Assembly: GCF_000744185.1 (NCBI RefSeq)
Contig: NZ_JQLL01000001.1
Span: 372,001-436,000, forward strand
Direction: 5' to 3'
DNA: 64,000 nt
Origin: Carnobacterium funditum DSM 5970
GTDB lineage: Bacteria; Bacillota; Bacilli; Lactobacillales; Carnobacteriaceae
A program made the translations under genes and the position numbers. The notes under the pieces were generated by a model, which did not search any database, was not told the origin of the DNA, and saw nothing but the letters and a program-made list of their open reading frames with translations. Shown here piece by piece: positions 1 to 7,814 of this stretch. Each line of letters starts with the position of its first letter. The first letter of the stretch is position 1.

Positions 1-1960
1 TCTCGACAGATTGAGAAACGTAAGACATCAACGAACGATAAATTTTTCGTGGCAATTGTTGAGAACTAGTACTCAAGAAATTTCCATCTTCAAACTTTTT
101 GTCGTATCCTACCCAGACAGCGATAGAATAGTTACTGGAATAGCCATTAAACCATGAGTCTGGCGCGCCATCATTTGGAATATTGTATTTTACTTTTTCT
201 TCATCTGTATAGTTTGTTGTTCCAGTTTTACCAGCTTGAGGTACTCCTTCAATTGGAACCAAATTTTGGTTTGAACCTGAGTTAACAGTGTCTTTTAAAA
301 TATCCGTTATCATATACGCTGTTGAATCTTTCATGGATTGTTTAGATTCAGGAGTTAAATCAATTTCTTCACCATTTTGCAGTGTAACTGTTGAAACAGT
401 ATAAGGTTCAGTGTACATTCCACCGTTTGAAAAAGCAGCAAAAGCAGCCGAAAGCTCAATTGGCGTAATTTCTCCACCAATAGCATTTGATTCAACTAAA
501 CCTACTTCATTGTTCCATTTAGAAGGGTCAATGCCAACATTTTTCAAGAAGGATGTTGCATCGGCATAGCCAACTTCTTGAAGAGTTTTAGCAGCTGGAA
601 CATTTCGAGAATCGATTATTGCTTTTCGCATACTGATTGGCCCTAGATATTTTCTGTCATAATTATAAAGAGAACCACCAGTATTGTATTCGTAAGGTTC
701 ATCTACTATCTGCTGATAGGTAGAGTAATTTAAATATTCTATAGCTGGTCCATAAGTAGAAAGAGGTTTTATAGCTGAACCAACACTTCTATTCATTTCA
801 GCAGCACGGTTAGTTCCTAATTGTACTTCTTGATTTCTTCCACCACCCATTGCCTTTAATTGCCCAGTTTTAGCATCCACCATGGACACAGCAGCTTGTA
901 GATTTTGATCTGGAAAATTGACGTACTCATCAGAGTTTAGAATATCAAACAATCTTTTTTGTGCATCCATATTTAAATTAGTTTGAATGGTTAAACCAGC
1001 TGTATGAGGGTCCAAATTAGTTTTTTCTTCAACTTCTAAAATAACTTCTTTTAAGTAAGAATCAAAAACTAATTCGTTTGACTGTTCTTCTGTACGGTTA
1101 ACAAGGTTTTCTTCTACTGAAATTGATTTAGTTTTTTTTGCATCTTCAGCGGACAATTTGTTGTTTTCTACCATCATATCTAATACTAAATCTCGACGCT
1201 CCTTAGCTTTATCGGGATAAGTTTTAGGATTGTAGGTATTAGGAGATTGTGGCAATCCAGCTAACATAGCTGCTTCTGGTAAAGTTAAGTTAATTAATTC
1301 TTTACCATAATAATAATCACTGGCGGTACTCATGCCATAATTATTATCAGACATGTAGACCTTGTTAATATAAAATGTAAGAATTTGTTCTTTAGAATAT
1401 TGACGTTCCAATTTTAAAGCTAGCCATGCTTCTTGAGCTTTTCTCTTTAACGTTTGATCGGCTTCGTCTGTAGAAAAAACAGATAATTTGATTAGTTGCT
1501 GTGTAATGGTACTTCCTCCTTGAGAAGCAAAACCATTTGTTACGTTAGCTAACGCGGCGCCAGCAATACGAATTGGATCAATACCGTTGTGTTTATAAAA
1601 ACGTTGATCTTCGATAGATACAATAGCATCTTTTAACACTTGAGGCACTTGATCTTCAGTGACAACGTCACGTTTTTGTCCACCAAGAGTGTAAATAACG
1701 TTTCCTTTATCATCTAAAATATCAGATGAAATAGAACCAGTAATGTCTTCTTCAGTCAGCTCAGGTGCAGAGCTAGCATAATAGACAAACAATCCTGCGC
1801 CTCCTATAAAAATGGCTGCTAGAAGTGCAATAGCCATTAAAATAACTTTCTTAAAAATTGGCTTTGAAGCTTGTTTTTTATTTTTTGTAGATTTAGAACG
1901 TTTCTTTTGGTCGGATTTTTTCTTAGAGACGCGTGACATGGTTTCTTTTTTTTCTGACAT
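1..1960 (-). CDS. ponA: class A penicillin-binding protein 1A (partial)
   Basis: The gene runs off the left edge, so about the first 653 residues are visible and the C-terminus is missing. It encodes a bifunctional peptidoglycan synthase acting at the outer face of the membrane. A lysine-rich cytoplasmic tail (about 1-37) is followed by one membrane anchor (about 39-61). Next comes a glycosyltransferase domain with EDQRFYKHNG and GGSTITQQLIK motifs, then a transpeptidase domain with SAIK (SxxK), SRN (SxN) and KTGT boxes, all intact. AAGGAG precedes the ATG by 11 bases. recU lies 73 bp upstream on the same strand, the classic recU-ponA pair. No sign of decay in the visible part. Confidence 0.95.
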   Translation of the reverse strand, partial: MSEKKETMSRVSKKKSDQKKRSKSTKNKKQASKPIFKKVILMAIALLAAIFIGGAGLFVYYASSAPELTEEDITGSISSDILDDKGNVIYTLGGQKRDVVTEDQVPQVLKDAIVSIEDQRFYKHNGIDPIRIAGAALANVTNGFASQGGSTITQQLIKLSVFSTDEADQTLKRKAQEAWLALKLERQYSKEQILTFYINKVYMSDNNYGMSTASDYYYGKELINLTLPEAAMLAGLPQSPNTYNPKTYPDKAKERRDLVLDMMVENNKLSAEDAKKTKSISVEENLVNRTEEQSNELVFDSYLKEVILEVEEKTNLDPHTAGLTIQTNLNMDAQKRLFDILNSDEYVNFPDQNLQAAVSMVDAKTGQLKAMGGGRNQEVQLGTNRAAEMNRSVGSAIKPLSTYGPAIEYLNYSTYQQIVDEPYEYNTGGSLYNYDRKYLGPISMRKAIIDSRNVPAAKTLQEVGYADATSFLKNVGIDPSKWNNEVGLVESNAIGGEITPIELSAAFAAFSNGGMYTEPYTVSTVTLQNGEEIDLTPESKQSMKDSTAYMITDILKDTVNSGSNQNLVPIEGVPQAGKTGTTNYTDEEKVKYNIPNDGAPDSWFNGYSSNYSIAVWVGYDKKFEDGNFLSTSSQQLPRKIYRSLMSYVSQSVE

Positions 1961-2033
1961 ATATACTTCTACTCCTTAAAATTATATAAGATAGGAAAGC
2001 AGTCCTGCTTTTCTTTTTGTATCCTAACTCTAA

Positions 2034-2651
2034 CTAGTTATTTTTAGCAATTAATTGATCGACAACTGATAAATAAGGAATTCGTGGCGATAATCCATAA
2101 TACATCTCATAACCTATTTTTTCAAGGTTTTTTAGAGGGATAGATTTCCGACCATTTTCTTCTTGTTTGTGCCAGTATTCAATCAGATAACTTGCTTCTA
2201 AAAGAAAGAGTCTATTGCTAGATGAAAAACGTAGAATTACAAAACAAATAGCTGATTGCTTAAGACATTCTTGCATATGTGTTATTTGATGTTGATGGAA
2301 ATTTTTTAAAGGAAAAGATTCTTTATTTTTTGTTTCTTTCGCTTCGAAATCCAAATAAAAACTGTTGTAAACACCGTTGTAGTCAGTAGTTGAAGCTTGG
2401 CGAAAATAGGCTTCTTTTATAACAGCAGCACTTCTTTTTGGGTAATCAACCTTAACAATCTGTATAGGAGTTGGCTTTTTGTGAATAACTGCCTTGTTAA
2501 AGGCCAGGTAATAAGCATTGCTTTCATTTAATTCCTCTTCTAGGGTCATGCCTCTTTTACTAAAGGATACCTCTTTCTTTTTCGTTTGCTTTTTACCATT
2601 TTTTTCGGCATCATGAGAGTAACTCTCGCCATTAGGGTACCTTATAACCAA
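2034..2651 (-). CDS. recU: Holliday junction resolvase RecU
   Basis: RecU cleaves Holliday junctions during recombinational repair and chromosome segregation in Firmicutes. The 205-residue product contains GMTLEEELNESN, KKPTPIQIV, YPKRSAAVIKEAYF, TDYNGVY and YLDFEAKETKNK, the last two holding the family's acidic metal-binding residues. The start chosen is the TTG at 2651. It gives MVIRYPNG, matching the N-terminus and length (206) of Bacillus RecU, and AGGAG lies 10 bases upstream. The upstream in-frame ATG at 2675 overlaps a TATAAT -10 box and has no ribosome binding site, so it is unlikely to be used. The gene is followed by ponA and faces away from ypsA. Confidence 0.93.
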   Translation of the reverse strand: MVIRYPNGESYSHDAEKNGKKQTKKKEVSFSKRGMTLEEELNESNAYYLAFNKAVIHKKPTPIQIVKVDYPKRSAAVIKEAYFRQASTTDYNGVYNSFYLDFEAKETKNKESFPLKNFHQHQITHMQECLKQSAICFVILRFSSSNRLFLLEASYLIEYWHKQEENGRKSIPLKNLEKIGYEMYYGLSPRIPYLSVVDQLIAKNN

Positions 2652-2673
2652 TCTTATCACGCTCCTGTGATTC

Positions 2674-2702
2674 ATTATATCAAATACTTCGCTCGAAAGA
2701 AA
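2674..2702 (-). promoter_or_regulatory. probable recU-ponA promoter
   Basis: On the minus strand TGATATAAT forms an extended -10 (TATAAT at 2679-2674). The -35 around 2702-2697 is weak. The predicted transcript start lies just upstream of the AGGAG that serves the TTG start of recU. Confidence 0.55.
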
Positions 2703-2718
2703 AGGAGAATGAGAATAC

Positions 2719-3258
2719 ATGGTAACAAATTTATTAGTTAGCGGCTATCGGTCATTTGAATTGGGCGTATTTAAAGACGATGATCCTAAAGTTGTTATTA
2801 TAAAAAAATGTTTAAAAGAAGAAATCAGATCCTATATTGAAGAGGGGGTTAAGTGGATATTAACTACTGGACAATTTGGTATTGAACAATGGACGATTGA
2901 GGTAGTCGATGAATTAAAAATAGACTATCCGGAGATCAAACAAGGAATAATCTTTCCCTCTTTAGAATTTGGTTCAAATTGGAATGAAAAAAATCAAATG
3001 AAATTAATGCAATCTAAGAAAAAAGTAGACTTTGTAGAATCGGTGTCCCATCAGCCGTATAAAGATCCATCTCAGCTTAAAAACCATCAAGCATTCATGC
3101 TCGAACACACTCAAGCGGCTTTATTGGTTTATGACCCAGAGAATGAAGGGAAAACAAAATGGCTTTACCAAGCTATTTTAAAAAAGCAAGAAGTTGGAGA
3201 GTATGATTGTCGATTGATCGATTTTGATCAATTACAAAATACAACTATAGATGAATAA
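2719..3258 (+). CDS. ypsA: YpsA family SLOG-fold protein (DUF1273)
   Basis: A 179-residue protein of the YpsA family (SLOG superfamily, Rossmann-like nucleotide-binding fold). The N-terminal LLVSGYRSFELG, the central LTTGQFGIEQW, and the conserved GIIFPSLEFGSNWNEKN and HTQAALLVYDPENEG segments identify it. Work in Bacillus and Staphylococcus links YpsA to cell division and the oxidative response, but its biochemical activity is not established. AAGGAG sits just upstream of the ATG. It is divergent from recU and lies directly before gpsB, the conserved Firmicute order. Confidence 0.92.
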   Translation: MVTNLLVSGYRSFELGVFKDDDPKVVIIKKCLKEEIRSYIEEGVKWILTTGQFGIEQWTIEVVDELKIDYPEIKQGIIFPSLEFGSNWNEKNQMKLMQSKKKVDFVESVSHQPYKDPSQLKNHQAFMLEHTQAALLVYDPENEGKTKWLYQAILKKQEVGEYDCRLIDFDQLQNTTIDE

Positions 3259-3318
3259 GTGTTAATCAACAATTAAAATGCATTTTAAAGAAGAAAATAT
3301 AAATTAATTAAAATTTAG

Positions 3319-3347
3319 TTTATATTTTTACTTATCTTTGCTATAAT
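3319..3347 (+). promoter_or_regulatory. probable gpsB promoter
   Basis: TATAAT at 3342-3347 with a weak TTTATA at 3319-3324 (17-bp spacer), 55 bp before the gpsB start. Confidence 0.5.
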
Positions 3348-3401
3348 AGCAACAAGAGATTAATGCCGTATTATCAATGAAAGATAAAAAGAGGTGTAGT
3401 C

Positions 3402-3740
3402 ATGGCAGATAAAGTATTAACAACCAAAGACATATTACAAAAAGAGTTTAAAACTAGTATGCGAGGATATAACCCTACGGAAGTAGATGAATACCTAGAC
3501 GATGTGATTCGTGATTATGAATTATATAATAAAGAACTTACACAGCTAAAAGCTGAAAATGAAAGGTTATTAAGTAAAGTAGATGAATTAACAAAACAAG
3601 CTACTTTAACTAAGCCAACCTATTCAACGCAGCCCAGTAGTACAGTAACAAATTTCGATATTTTAAAACGTTTGTCTAATTTAGAAAGACATGTTTTTGG
3701 TTCAAAACTAGATGAACATGATGAACATGAAGAAGAGTAG
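3402..3740 (+). CDS. gpsB: cell division protein GpsB
   Basis: A 112-residue DivIVA-related adaptor that docks penicillin-binding proteins at the septum and coordinates division with elongation. The N-terminal domain carries [31 protein letters not shown], shown here only as the family signature around residues 10-41, followed by a coiled coil (about 41-67). A low-complexity linker and a short C-terminal helix (about 84-98, [16 protein letters not shown]) follow, then an acidic tail rich in His/Glu. AGAGGTG precedes the ATG. It lies between ypsA and rnpB as in Bacillus. PBP1A, its usual partner, is encoded 1.4 kb away. Confidence 0.95.
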   Translation: MADKVLTTKDILQKEFKTSMRGYNPTEVDEYLDDVIRDYELYNKELTQLKAENERLLSKVDELTKQATLTKPTYSTQPSSTVTNFDILKRLSNLERHVFGSKLDEHDEHEEE

Positions 3741-3762
3741 TAAATAATAAGTTTAATAATCA

Positions 3763-4158
3763 TTTGTAAATTTCGGGTAATTGCAGTCTAGCTTGACTAG
3801 ATTGAGGAAAGTCCATGCTCGCACAAGCTGCGACGCTTGTAGTGTTCGTGCTTAGCGAAACAATAAGCTAAGGCCTTTATCTTTTGATAAAGTGACGGCA
3901 GAAAAAAAGTCTAAGGTCTTTAAAAACTATGACTGAGTATTCTTGAAAGTGCCACAGTGACGAAGCAATGTTGGAAACGGCATTGGTGGAACGCGGTAAA
4001 CCCCTCGAGCGAGCAACCCAAACTTTGGTAGGGGCACTTTTCCTAGGGAATTGAACCGATGGAAGAGGCAGTAATTGCAGACAGATAATTACCTCCGGAT
4101 AAAATGACCCTGACAGGATATCTGAGACAGAACATGGCTTACAGAAATTTACAAATTC
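3763..4158 (+). ncRNA. rnpB: RNase P RNA, class B
   Basis: The catalytic RNA of RNase P, which matures tRNA 5' ends. Helix P1 is formed by TTGTAAATTT near 3764 and AAATTTACAA near 4145. Conserved blocks are GAGGAAAGTCCATGCTCGCA, GTGCTTAGCGAA, TGAAAGTGCCACAGTGACGA, GGTGGAACGCGGTAAACCCC, GAGCGAGCAACCCAAA and AACATGGCTTACAGAA. The overall layout matches the Bacillus type-B RNA. Ends are set from P1 and could shift by a few bases. A strong terminator follows immediately. Confidence 0.96.
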
Positions 4159-4162
4159 AGGT

Positions 4163-4190
4163 ATAAAACCCTCCTTTTCGGAGGGTTTTA
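4163..4190 (+). terminator. rnpB terminator
   Basis: An 11-bp stem (TAAAACCCTCC / GGAGGGTTTTA) with loop TTTTC; the T-run is part of the 3' arm. Confidence 0.9.
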
Positions 4191-4255
4191 TATTTATATT
4201 ATGTATCAATGAAGAGCAAATAAAAAACAAGCAAAAAAGAATTGGAGCTAATAAA

Positions 4256-5401
4256 ATGAGACAATTTAAACTTGTTGCAACTGCCGCTAGCGGTATCGAG
4301 GCATTAGTTGGAAAAGAATTACGAAGTATGGGTTATGAATGTGAAGTAGAAAATGGAAAAGTATTTTTTAATGGGACAGAAGAAGATATTGCCAAAACGA
4401 ATGTCTGGTTAAGAACTGCAGACCGAGTTAAAATAATTGTTGGTGAATTTGATGCTTTTGAATTCGATGAATTATTTGAAAAAACAAAAGCTTTACCATG
4501 GGAGGATTTACTTCCCATGGATGCTAATTTCCCAGTTGCAGGAAAATCAATCAAATCAACTCTTTATAGTGTATCTGACTGTCAAGCATTGGTAAAAAAA
4601 GCAATTGTAGACCGTTTAAGCGCGGTTTATCACCGTAAAACGCGATTGCCTGAAACAGGTGCTTTGTACCAACTTGAGGTAGCTTTACTAAAAGATAAAG
4701 TAACATTAACACTAGATACTACGGGATCAAGTTTATTTAAACGTGGTTACCGAATTGCAAAAGGTGGAGCACCACTAAAAGAAAATATGGCTGCAGCTTT
4801 AGTCTCTTTGACAACTTGGCGCAAAGACCGTCCGTTTTATGATCCAGTTTGTGGGTCTGGTACCATTCCAATTGAAGCTGCTTTAATTGGTCGTAATATT
4901 GCACCAGGAATCAACAGAGGTTTTGCATTTGAGAACTGGGAATGGTTTGATAAAACTATTATTGATAACGTTCGAGCTGAAGCCAAGGCTGCAATTGATC
5001 ACGATGTTGAATTAGATATTATGGGCTCAGATATTGATGCTAAAATGATCGAAATAGCTAAACAAAATGCGATTGAAGCAGGTGTCGGAGACAGTATCGT
5101 CTTTAAACAAATGCAATTAAAAGATTTCACTACTGAAAAAGAGTATGGTGTTATTCTAGCTAATCCTCCTTATGGTGAACGATTAGGGGAAGAAGAAGAA
5201 ATACAAGCACTCTATAAGCAAATGGGTCAAGTATACCGGCCATTAAAAACGTGGAGCAAGTATATTATAACAAGTGATTTAACGTTTGAATCTGTTTATG
5301 GTGAACGCGCTACCAAGAAACGAAAATTATATAATGGGGCCCTTAGAACAGATTTATTTCAATATTGGGGAACACGCCCACCACGTACAACTCGTAATTA
5401 A
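4256..5401 (+). CDS. ypsC: THUMP-domain class I SAM methyltransferase (YpsC/RlmL type)
   Basis: A 381-residue RNA guanine-N2 methyltransferase resembling the N-terminal half of RlmL, which methylates 23S rRNA G2445 (E. coli numbering). A ferredoxin-like and THUMP region spans about residues 1-155, with KRGYR closing it. The Rossmann methyltransferase domain follows, with DPVCGSGTIPIEAALIG as the SAM loop near residue 199 and the catalytic NPPYGERL motif near residue 304. It follows rnpB as in Bacillus. The target base is inferred from the family and not shown here. Confidence 0.9.
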   Translation: MRQFKLVATAASGIEALVGKELRSMGYECEVENGKVFFNGTEEDIAKTNVWLRTADRVKIIVGEFDAFEFDELFEKTKALPWEDLLPMDANFPVAGKSIKSTLYSVSDCQALVKKAIVDRLSAVYHRKTRLPETGALYQLEVALLKDKVTLTLDTTGSSLFKRGYRIAKGGAPLKENMAAALVSLTTWRKDRPFYDPVCGSGTIPIEAALIGRNIAPGINRGFAFENWEWFDKTIIDNVRAEAKAAIDHDVELDIMGSDIDAKMIEIAKQNAIEAGVGDSIVFKQMQLKDFTTEKEYGVILANPPYGERLGEEEEIQALYKQMGQVYRPLKTWSKYIITSDLTFESVYGERATKKRKLYNGALRTDLFQYWGTRPPRTTRN

Positions 5402-5420
5402 AAAAGATCCAATAAAAAAA

Positions 5421-5452
5421 ACGAAAAAGATTAGAAAATTAATCTTTTTCGT
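5421..5452. terminator. bidirectional terminator after ypsC
   Basis: A perfect 13-bp stem (ACGAAAAAGATTA / TAATCTTTTTCGT, 5421-5433 and 5440-5452) flanked by A7 and T7 runs, so it can act on both strands. It overlaps the last codons of the convergent RNase H-like gene. Confidence 0.88.
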
Positions 5453-5873
5453 TTTTTTGTTTGTTAAGTAGTATTTTTAATCTTTTGTTTAAGGCTTGGC
5501 GAGCAAAGTGATCAGCTTCTTTGTTTTGCGATTCTGGAATCCACTGAATAATAAAGGACGGAAATGATTTTAATTGTTCATTAATAAAAGACAAATATAT
5601 ATTAAACAGATTATTTTTCACATAATTGCGCTCGATGGCAGAAACAACAATTTTACTATCTGAGTAGATGACTAATGTATGATTCGTTAATTGATTTTCA
5701 ATAAGATAATTCAAACCAGACGAAATAGCTTCAAATTCTGCTTGATGATTGCTTAACTCATCTTCAAGGGGGAAGGATAACTGGATATGTAGTTCGTTTC
5801 CAATGATAATAATACCAACTCCGCTAGGCCCAGGATTTGATTTAGTTGATGCGTCAGTGTACATTCTCAACAT
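5439..5873 (-). CDS. RNase HI-like protein
   Basis: A 144-residue RNase H-fold protein, the small form often annotated 'reverse transcriptase-like'. The four acidic active-site positions are visible as D7 (YTDAS), E46 (HQAEFEA), D72 (YSDSK) and D121 (EADHFARQA), which suggests it is catalytically competent on RNA-DNA hybrids. It lacks an N-terminal hybrid-binding domain. AAAGGA precedes the ATG. Its 3' end runs into the terminator shared with ypsC. A separate RNase HII gene is present at 18.9 kb. The exact cellular role of this family is unclear. Confidence 0.85.
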   Translation of the reverse strand: MLRMYTDASTKSNPGPSGVGIIIIGNELHIQLSFPLEDELSNHQAEFEAISSGLNYLIENQLTNHTLVIYSDSKIVVSAIERNYVKNNLFNIYLSFINEQLKSFPSFIIQWIPESQNKEADHFARQALNKRLKILLNKQKNEKD

Positions 5874-5900
5874 GTATTATTTTCCTTTCGGCTTCTAAAT

Positions 5901-5928
5901 TTGTTTTTTTAAAAACATATGCTATGAT
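5901..5928 (+). promoter_or_regulatory. probable promoter of the EbsA-like gene
   Basis: TTGTTT (5901-5906) and TATGAT (5923-5928) with a 16-bp spacer. Confidence 0.45.
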
Positions 5929-5965
5929 AAATGCAAAATAACTATTATGAGATAGAGGATGAAAA

Positions 5966-6424
5966 ATGAAAAAAGTGAAAACTGTATCAAAAATCCGGCT
6001 TTCTTTAGAACCGGCGTTTCAAATAATATATTGGTCCATTTGTTGGCTTACTCTTTTTTTAAGTCTGATTCTTATTTTGGAAAATCAACACCCGGTCTTT
6101 AGTTTTGTTATAGGGAGTTTTTGGTTTGTGCTTTTATACTTTGGATTTGGCTCTACTGCAACATTTTCAGAAGATAAATTAGATATTCGTTATTTTAGAG
6201 GGATAAAAAATAAAAGCTATCCACTATTATCAACCTTTACTAAGCTGTCTTTTTCAGAACATCGACTGATTAAACTAGAAGGAAAAAATGTCAAAGAACC
6301 ACTGATACTCTATTTAAACAAAAAAAACAAGAAAGTTTTCATAACTTTTATTCAACAATCTATTCCAGAAATTAAGATAGAAGAAGTCAATGATAGTAGA
6401 AAAAATGAACTAAACCAAGAATAG
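5966..6424 (+). CDS. small two-helix membrane protein, EbsA-like
   Basis: A 152-residue protein with two adjacent hydrophobic helices (about residues 19-40 and 45-64), followed by a soluble domain rich in Lys. It resembles the EbsA family of Enterococcus and Lactobacillus (named for the enterococcal binding substance locus), which also tends to sit beside an RNase H-like gene. That assignment rests on layout and remembered family features and is moderate at best. No catalytic motif is visible. GAGATAGAGGATG precedes the ATG, and a terminator follows directly. Confidence 0.6.
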   Translation: MKKVKTVSKIRLSLEPAFQIIYWSICWLTLFLSLILILENQHPVFSFVIGSFWFVLLYFGFGSTATFSEDKLDIRYFRGIKNKSYPLLSTFTKLSFSEHRLIKLEGKNVKEPLILYLNKKNKKVFITFIQQSIPEIKIEEVNDSRKNELNQE

Positions 6425-6425
6425 C

Positions 6426-6462
6426 AAAAAACGATACCTCACTATGAGGTTATCGTTTTTTT
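6426..6462 (+). terminator. terminator after EbsA-like gene
   Basis: A stem AAAACGATACCTCA / TGAGGTTATCGTTTT with a one-base bulge and a T-run. Confidence 0.8.
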
Positions 6463-6495
6463 CTTAGGGAAATAAATTATAGTTAACCATTTACT

Positions 6496-6705
6496 TTAAA
6501 GAAGTTCTTCAACGACAACACTTGTAGCCTGAGGGCCTCTAGTACCTTCAACGATTCTAAATGAAACATGTTGGCCTTCGGATAAAGTTTTAAAACTGTC
6601 TCCTTCAATTCCAGTAAAATGAACAAAAACATCATCTTGGTCATTGTACTCGATAAAGCCATAGCCTTTTTCGTTGCTAAACCACTTAACAATTCCTTTT
6701 TCCAT
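6496..6705 (-). CDS. cold shock protein (CspA family)
   Basis: A 69-residue single cold shock domain that binds single-stranded RNA/DNA as a chaperone. RNP1 is KGYGFIEY and RNP2 is DVFVHF, both intact, with the usual MEKGIVKWF start and a C-terminal GPQATSVVV segment. The Shine-Dalgarno AAGGGGG is strong. A near-consensus promoter lies about 90 bp upstream, leaving an untranslated leader of about 80 bases of the kind csp genes use for cold regulation. It stands alone between two terminators or noncoding stretches. Confidence 0.95.
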   Translation of the reverse strand: MEKGIVKWFSNEKGYGFIEYNDQDDVFVHFTGIEGDSFKTLSEGQHVSFRIVEGTRGPQATSVVVEELL

Positions 6706-6795
6706 CTGTCAGTCCCCCTTAATAAATTTTTCGACAAAATTTAGCCAACTTGTGCGTAAAAATAAAGAGGATACAAGAAGAAATGGCCTAATTCC

Positions 6796-6824
6796 ATTAT
6801 AAGAATGTTAACCGCTTTCGTCAA
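6796..6824 (-). promoter_or_regulatory. strong csp promoter
   Basis: On the minus strand TTGACG (6824-6819) and TATAAT (6801-6796) are separated by 17 bp. The start site should lie near 6788, giving an 80-base 5' leader. Confidence 0.8.
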
Positions 6825-7089
6825 CAATAGTTAACGCAATAGTTTGTATCTAACACAGACTACTATTTATTATGTTCATAATCATCATTTTTATTTTTGG
6901 TTGTCTATTATGTAATAAGAAACAAAAGAATAAAAGTAGCCTATAAAACCAAAGATTTCTAAATACATAGTTTAGTTAGAAGATGAGGAGCGTAACAGAC
7001 TTCTCTCGTTGTTGTACGTATCTTTCGTTCATATCTTATTGATGAAAAATAGAACGAGTTGAAACAAACTTATAAAGCGGATGTAAGCT
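6825..7089. other. noncoding stretch between csp and a decayed gene
   Basis: AT-rich DNA with no supported gene. A 24-codon open frame at 6872-6946 has no ribosome binding site and is not called. The right part probably belonged to the upstream region of the decayed glycosylase gene. Confidence 0.5.
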
Positions 7090-7675
7090 ATGAAAACTAT
7101 TTTAACTCAGCAATTAATGCAGCTAGCAAAGGAACGAAATAGCGAATTTCTGTTGAAGGTTTTTTATGGGGAGCTGGTCCAGAGCATCCTCGTTTTATGC
7201 TGGTTGGAGAGGCTCCTGGAGAAGTGGAATCGCTAAATGGCATACCGTTCACTGGCCGAGCTGGAAAAGAATGGATAAAATTTTTTGAGTTTTTAGAGAT
7301 GCCACGAGAAAAAGTAGTCATCACGAGCATCTTTAGAAGTAGGCCGTTTTATGAAAGGGAAAAATTAGATAAGAAAACTGGTGAACGTTTTATCCGTAAG
7401 TGCAATCAGACACCTACCTAGAAAGAAATAGTAGCTCATGGCCCATTATTAGATTTTGAAATTAAAACGATAACTCCACCTATTATTTTAACAATGGGAA
7501 ATGTAGGATTACACAGATTAATTGGCAATTAATCCAACATCATGGAAATTCATGGCCAATTATACGAAGGTCCCGTTTTAGAATTAGCTTCAATAGACTC
7601 GACTCCTTTTACTTGGACAGAGAAATATACCGTATATTTCCAATAGTTCAGCCTGCTTCTATTTTTTATAATTGA
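7090..7675 (+). pseudogene. decayed uracil-DNA glycosylase (family 4/5 type)
   Basis: Read with frame correction this encodes a uracil-DNA glycosylase superfamily protein: GPEHPRFMLVGEAPGEVES, GIPFTGRAGKEW, VVITSIFRSRP, then PPIILTMGNVGLHRLIGN, IHGQLYEGPVL and a final FSLLLFF-like tail. The frame is broken by one indel between about 7135 and 7160, because the start region and the body are in different frames. In-frame stops occur at 7419 (after NQTPT), near 7530 and near 7644. With three or more lesions this is a relic. Its original role was removing uracil from DNA; another glycosylase presumably covers it. Confidence 0.88.
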
Positions 7676-7814
7676 AAATGACTCGATTTAATTTATCAGG
7701 ATTTAGCATGGTTTAAGCCACACATTTAAAAGAATATGAAGTAGCTGTATCTTTTGTGTTAAAATGAGGAAGATTAAAAAATGAGTGCTTACTACGGGAA
7801 AGTGGAGATTGAAT

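Noticed and set aside
3877-4230. 117-codon open frame on the minus strand
   Set aside because: It lies on the reverse of the RNase P RNA gene and has no family features.
6872-6946. 24-codon hydrophobic open frame (MFIIIIFIFGCLLC...) resembling a small toxin
   Set aside because: No ribosome binding site, no antisense RNA promoter or repeat recognised; AT-rich DNA makes such frames by chance.
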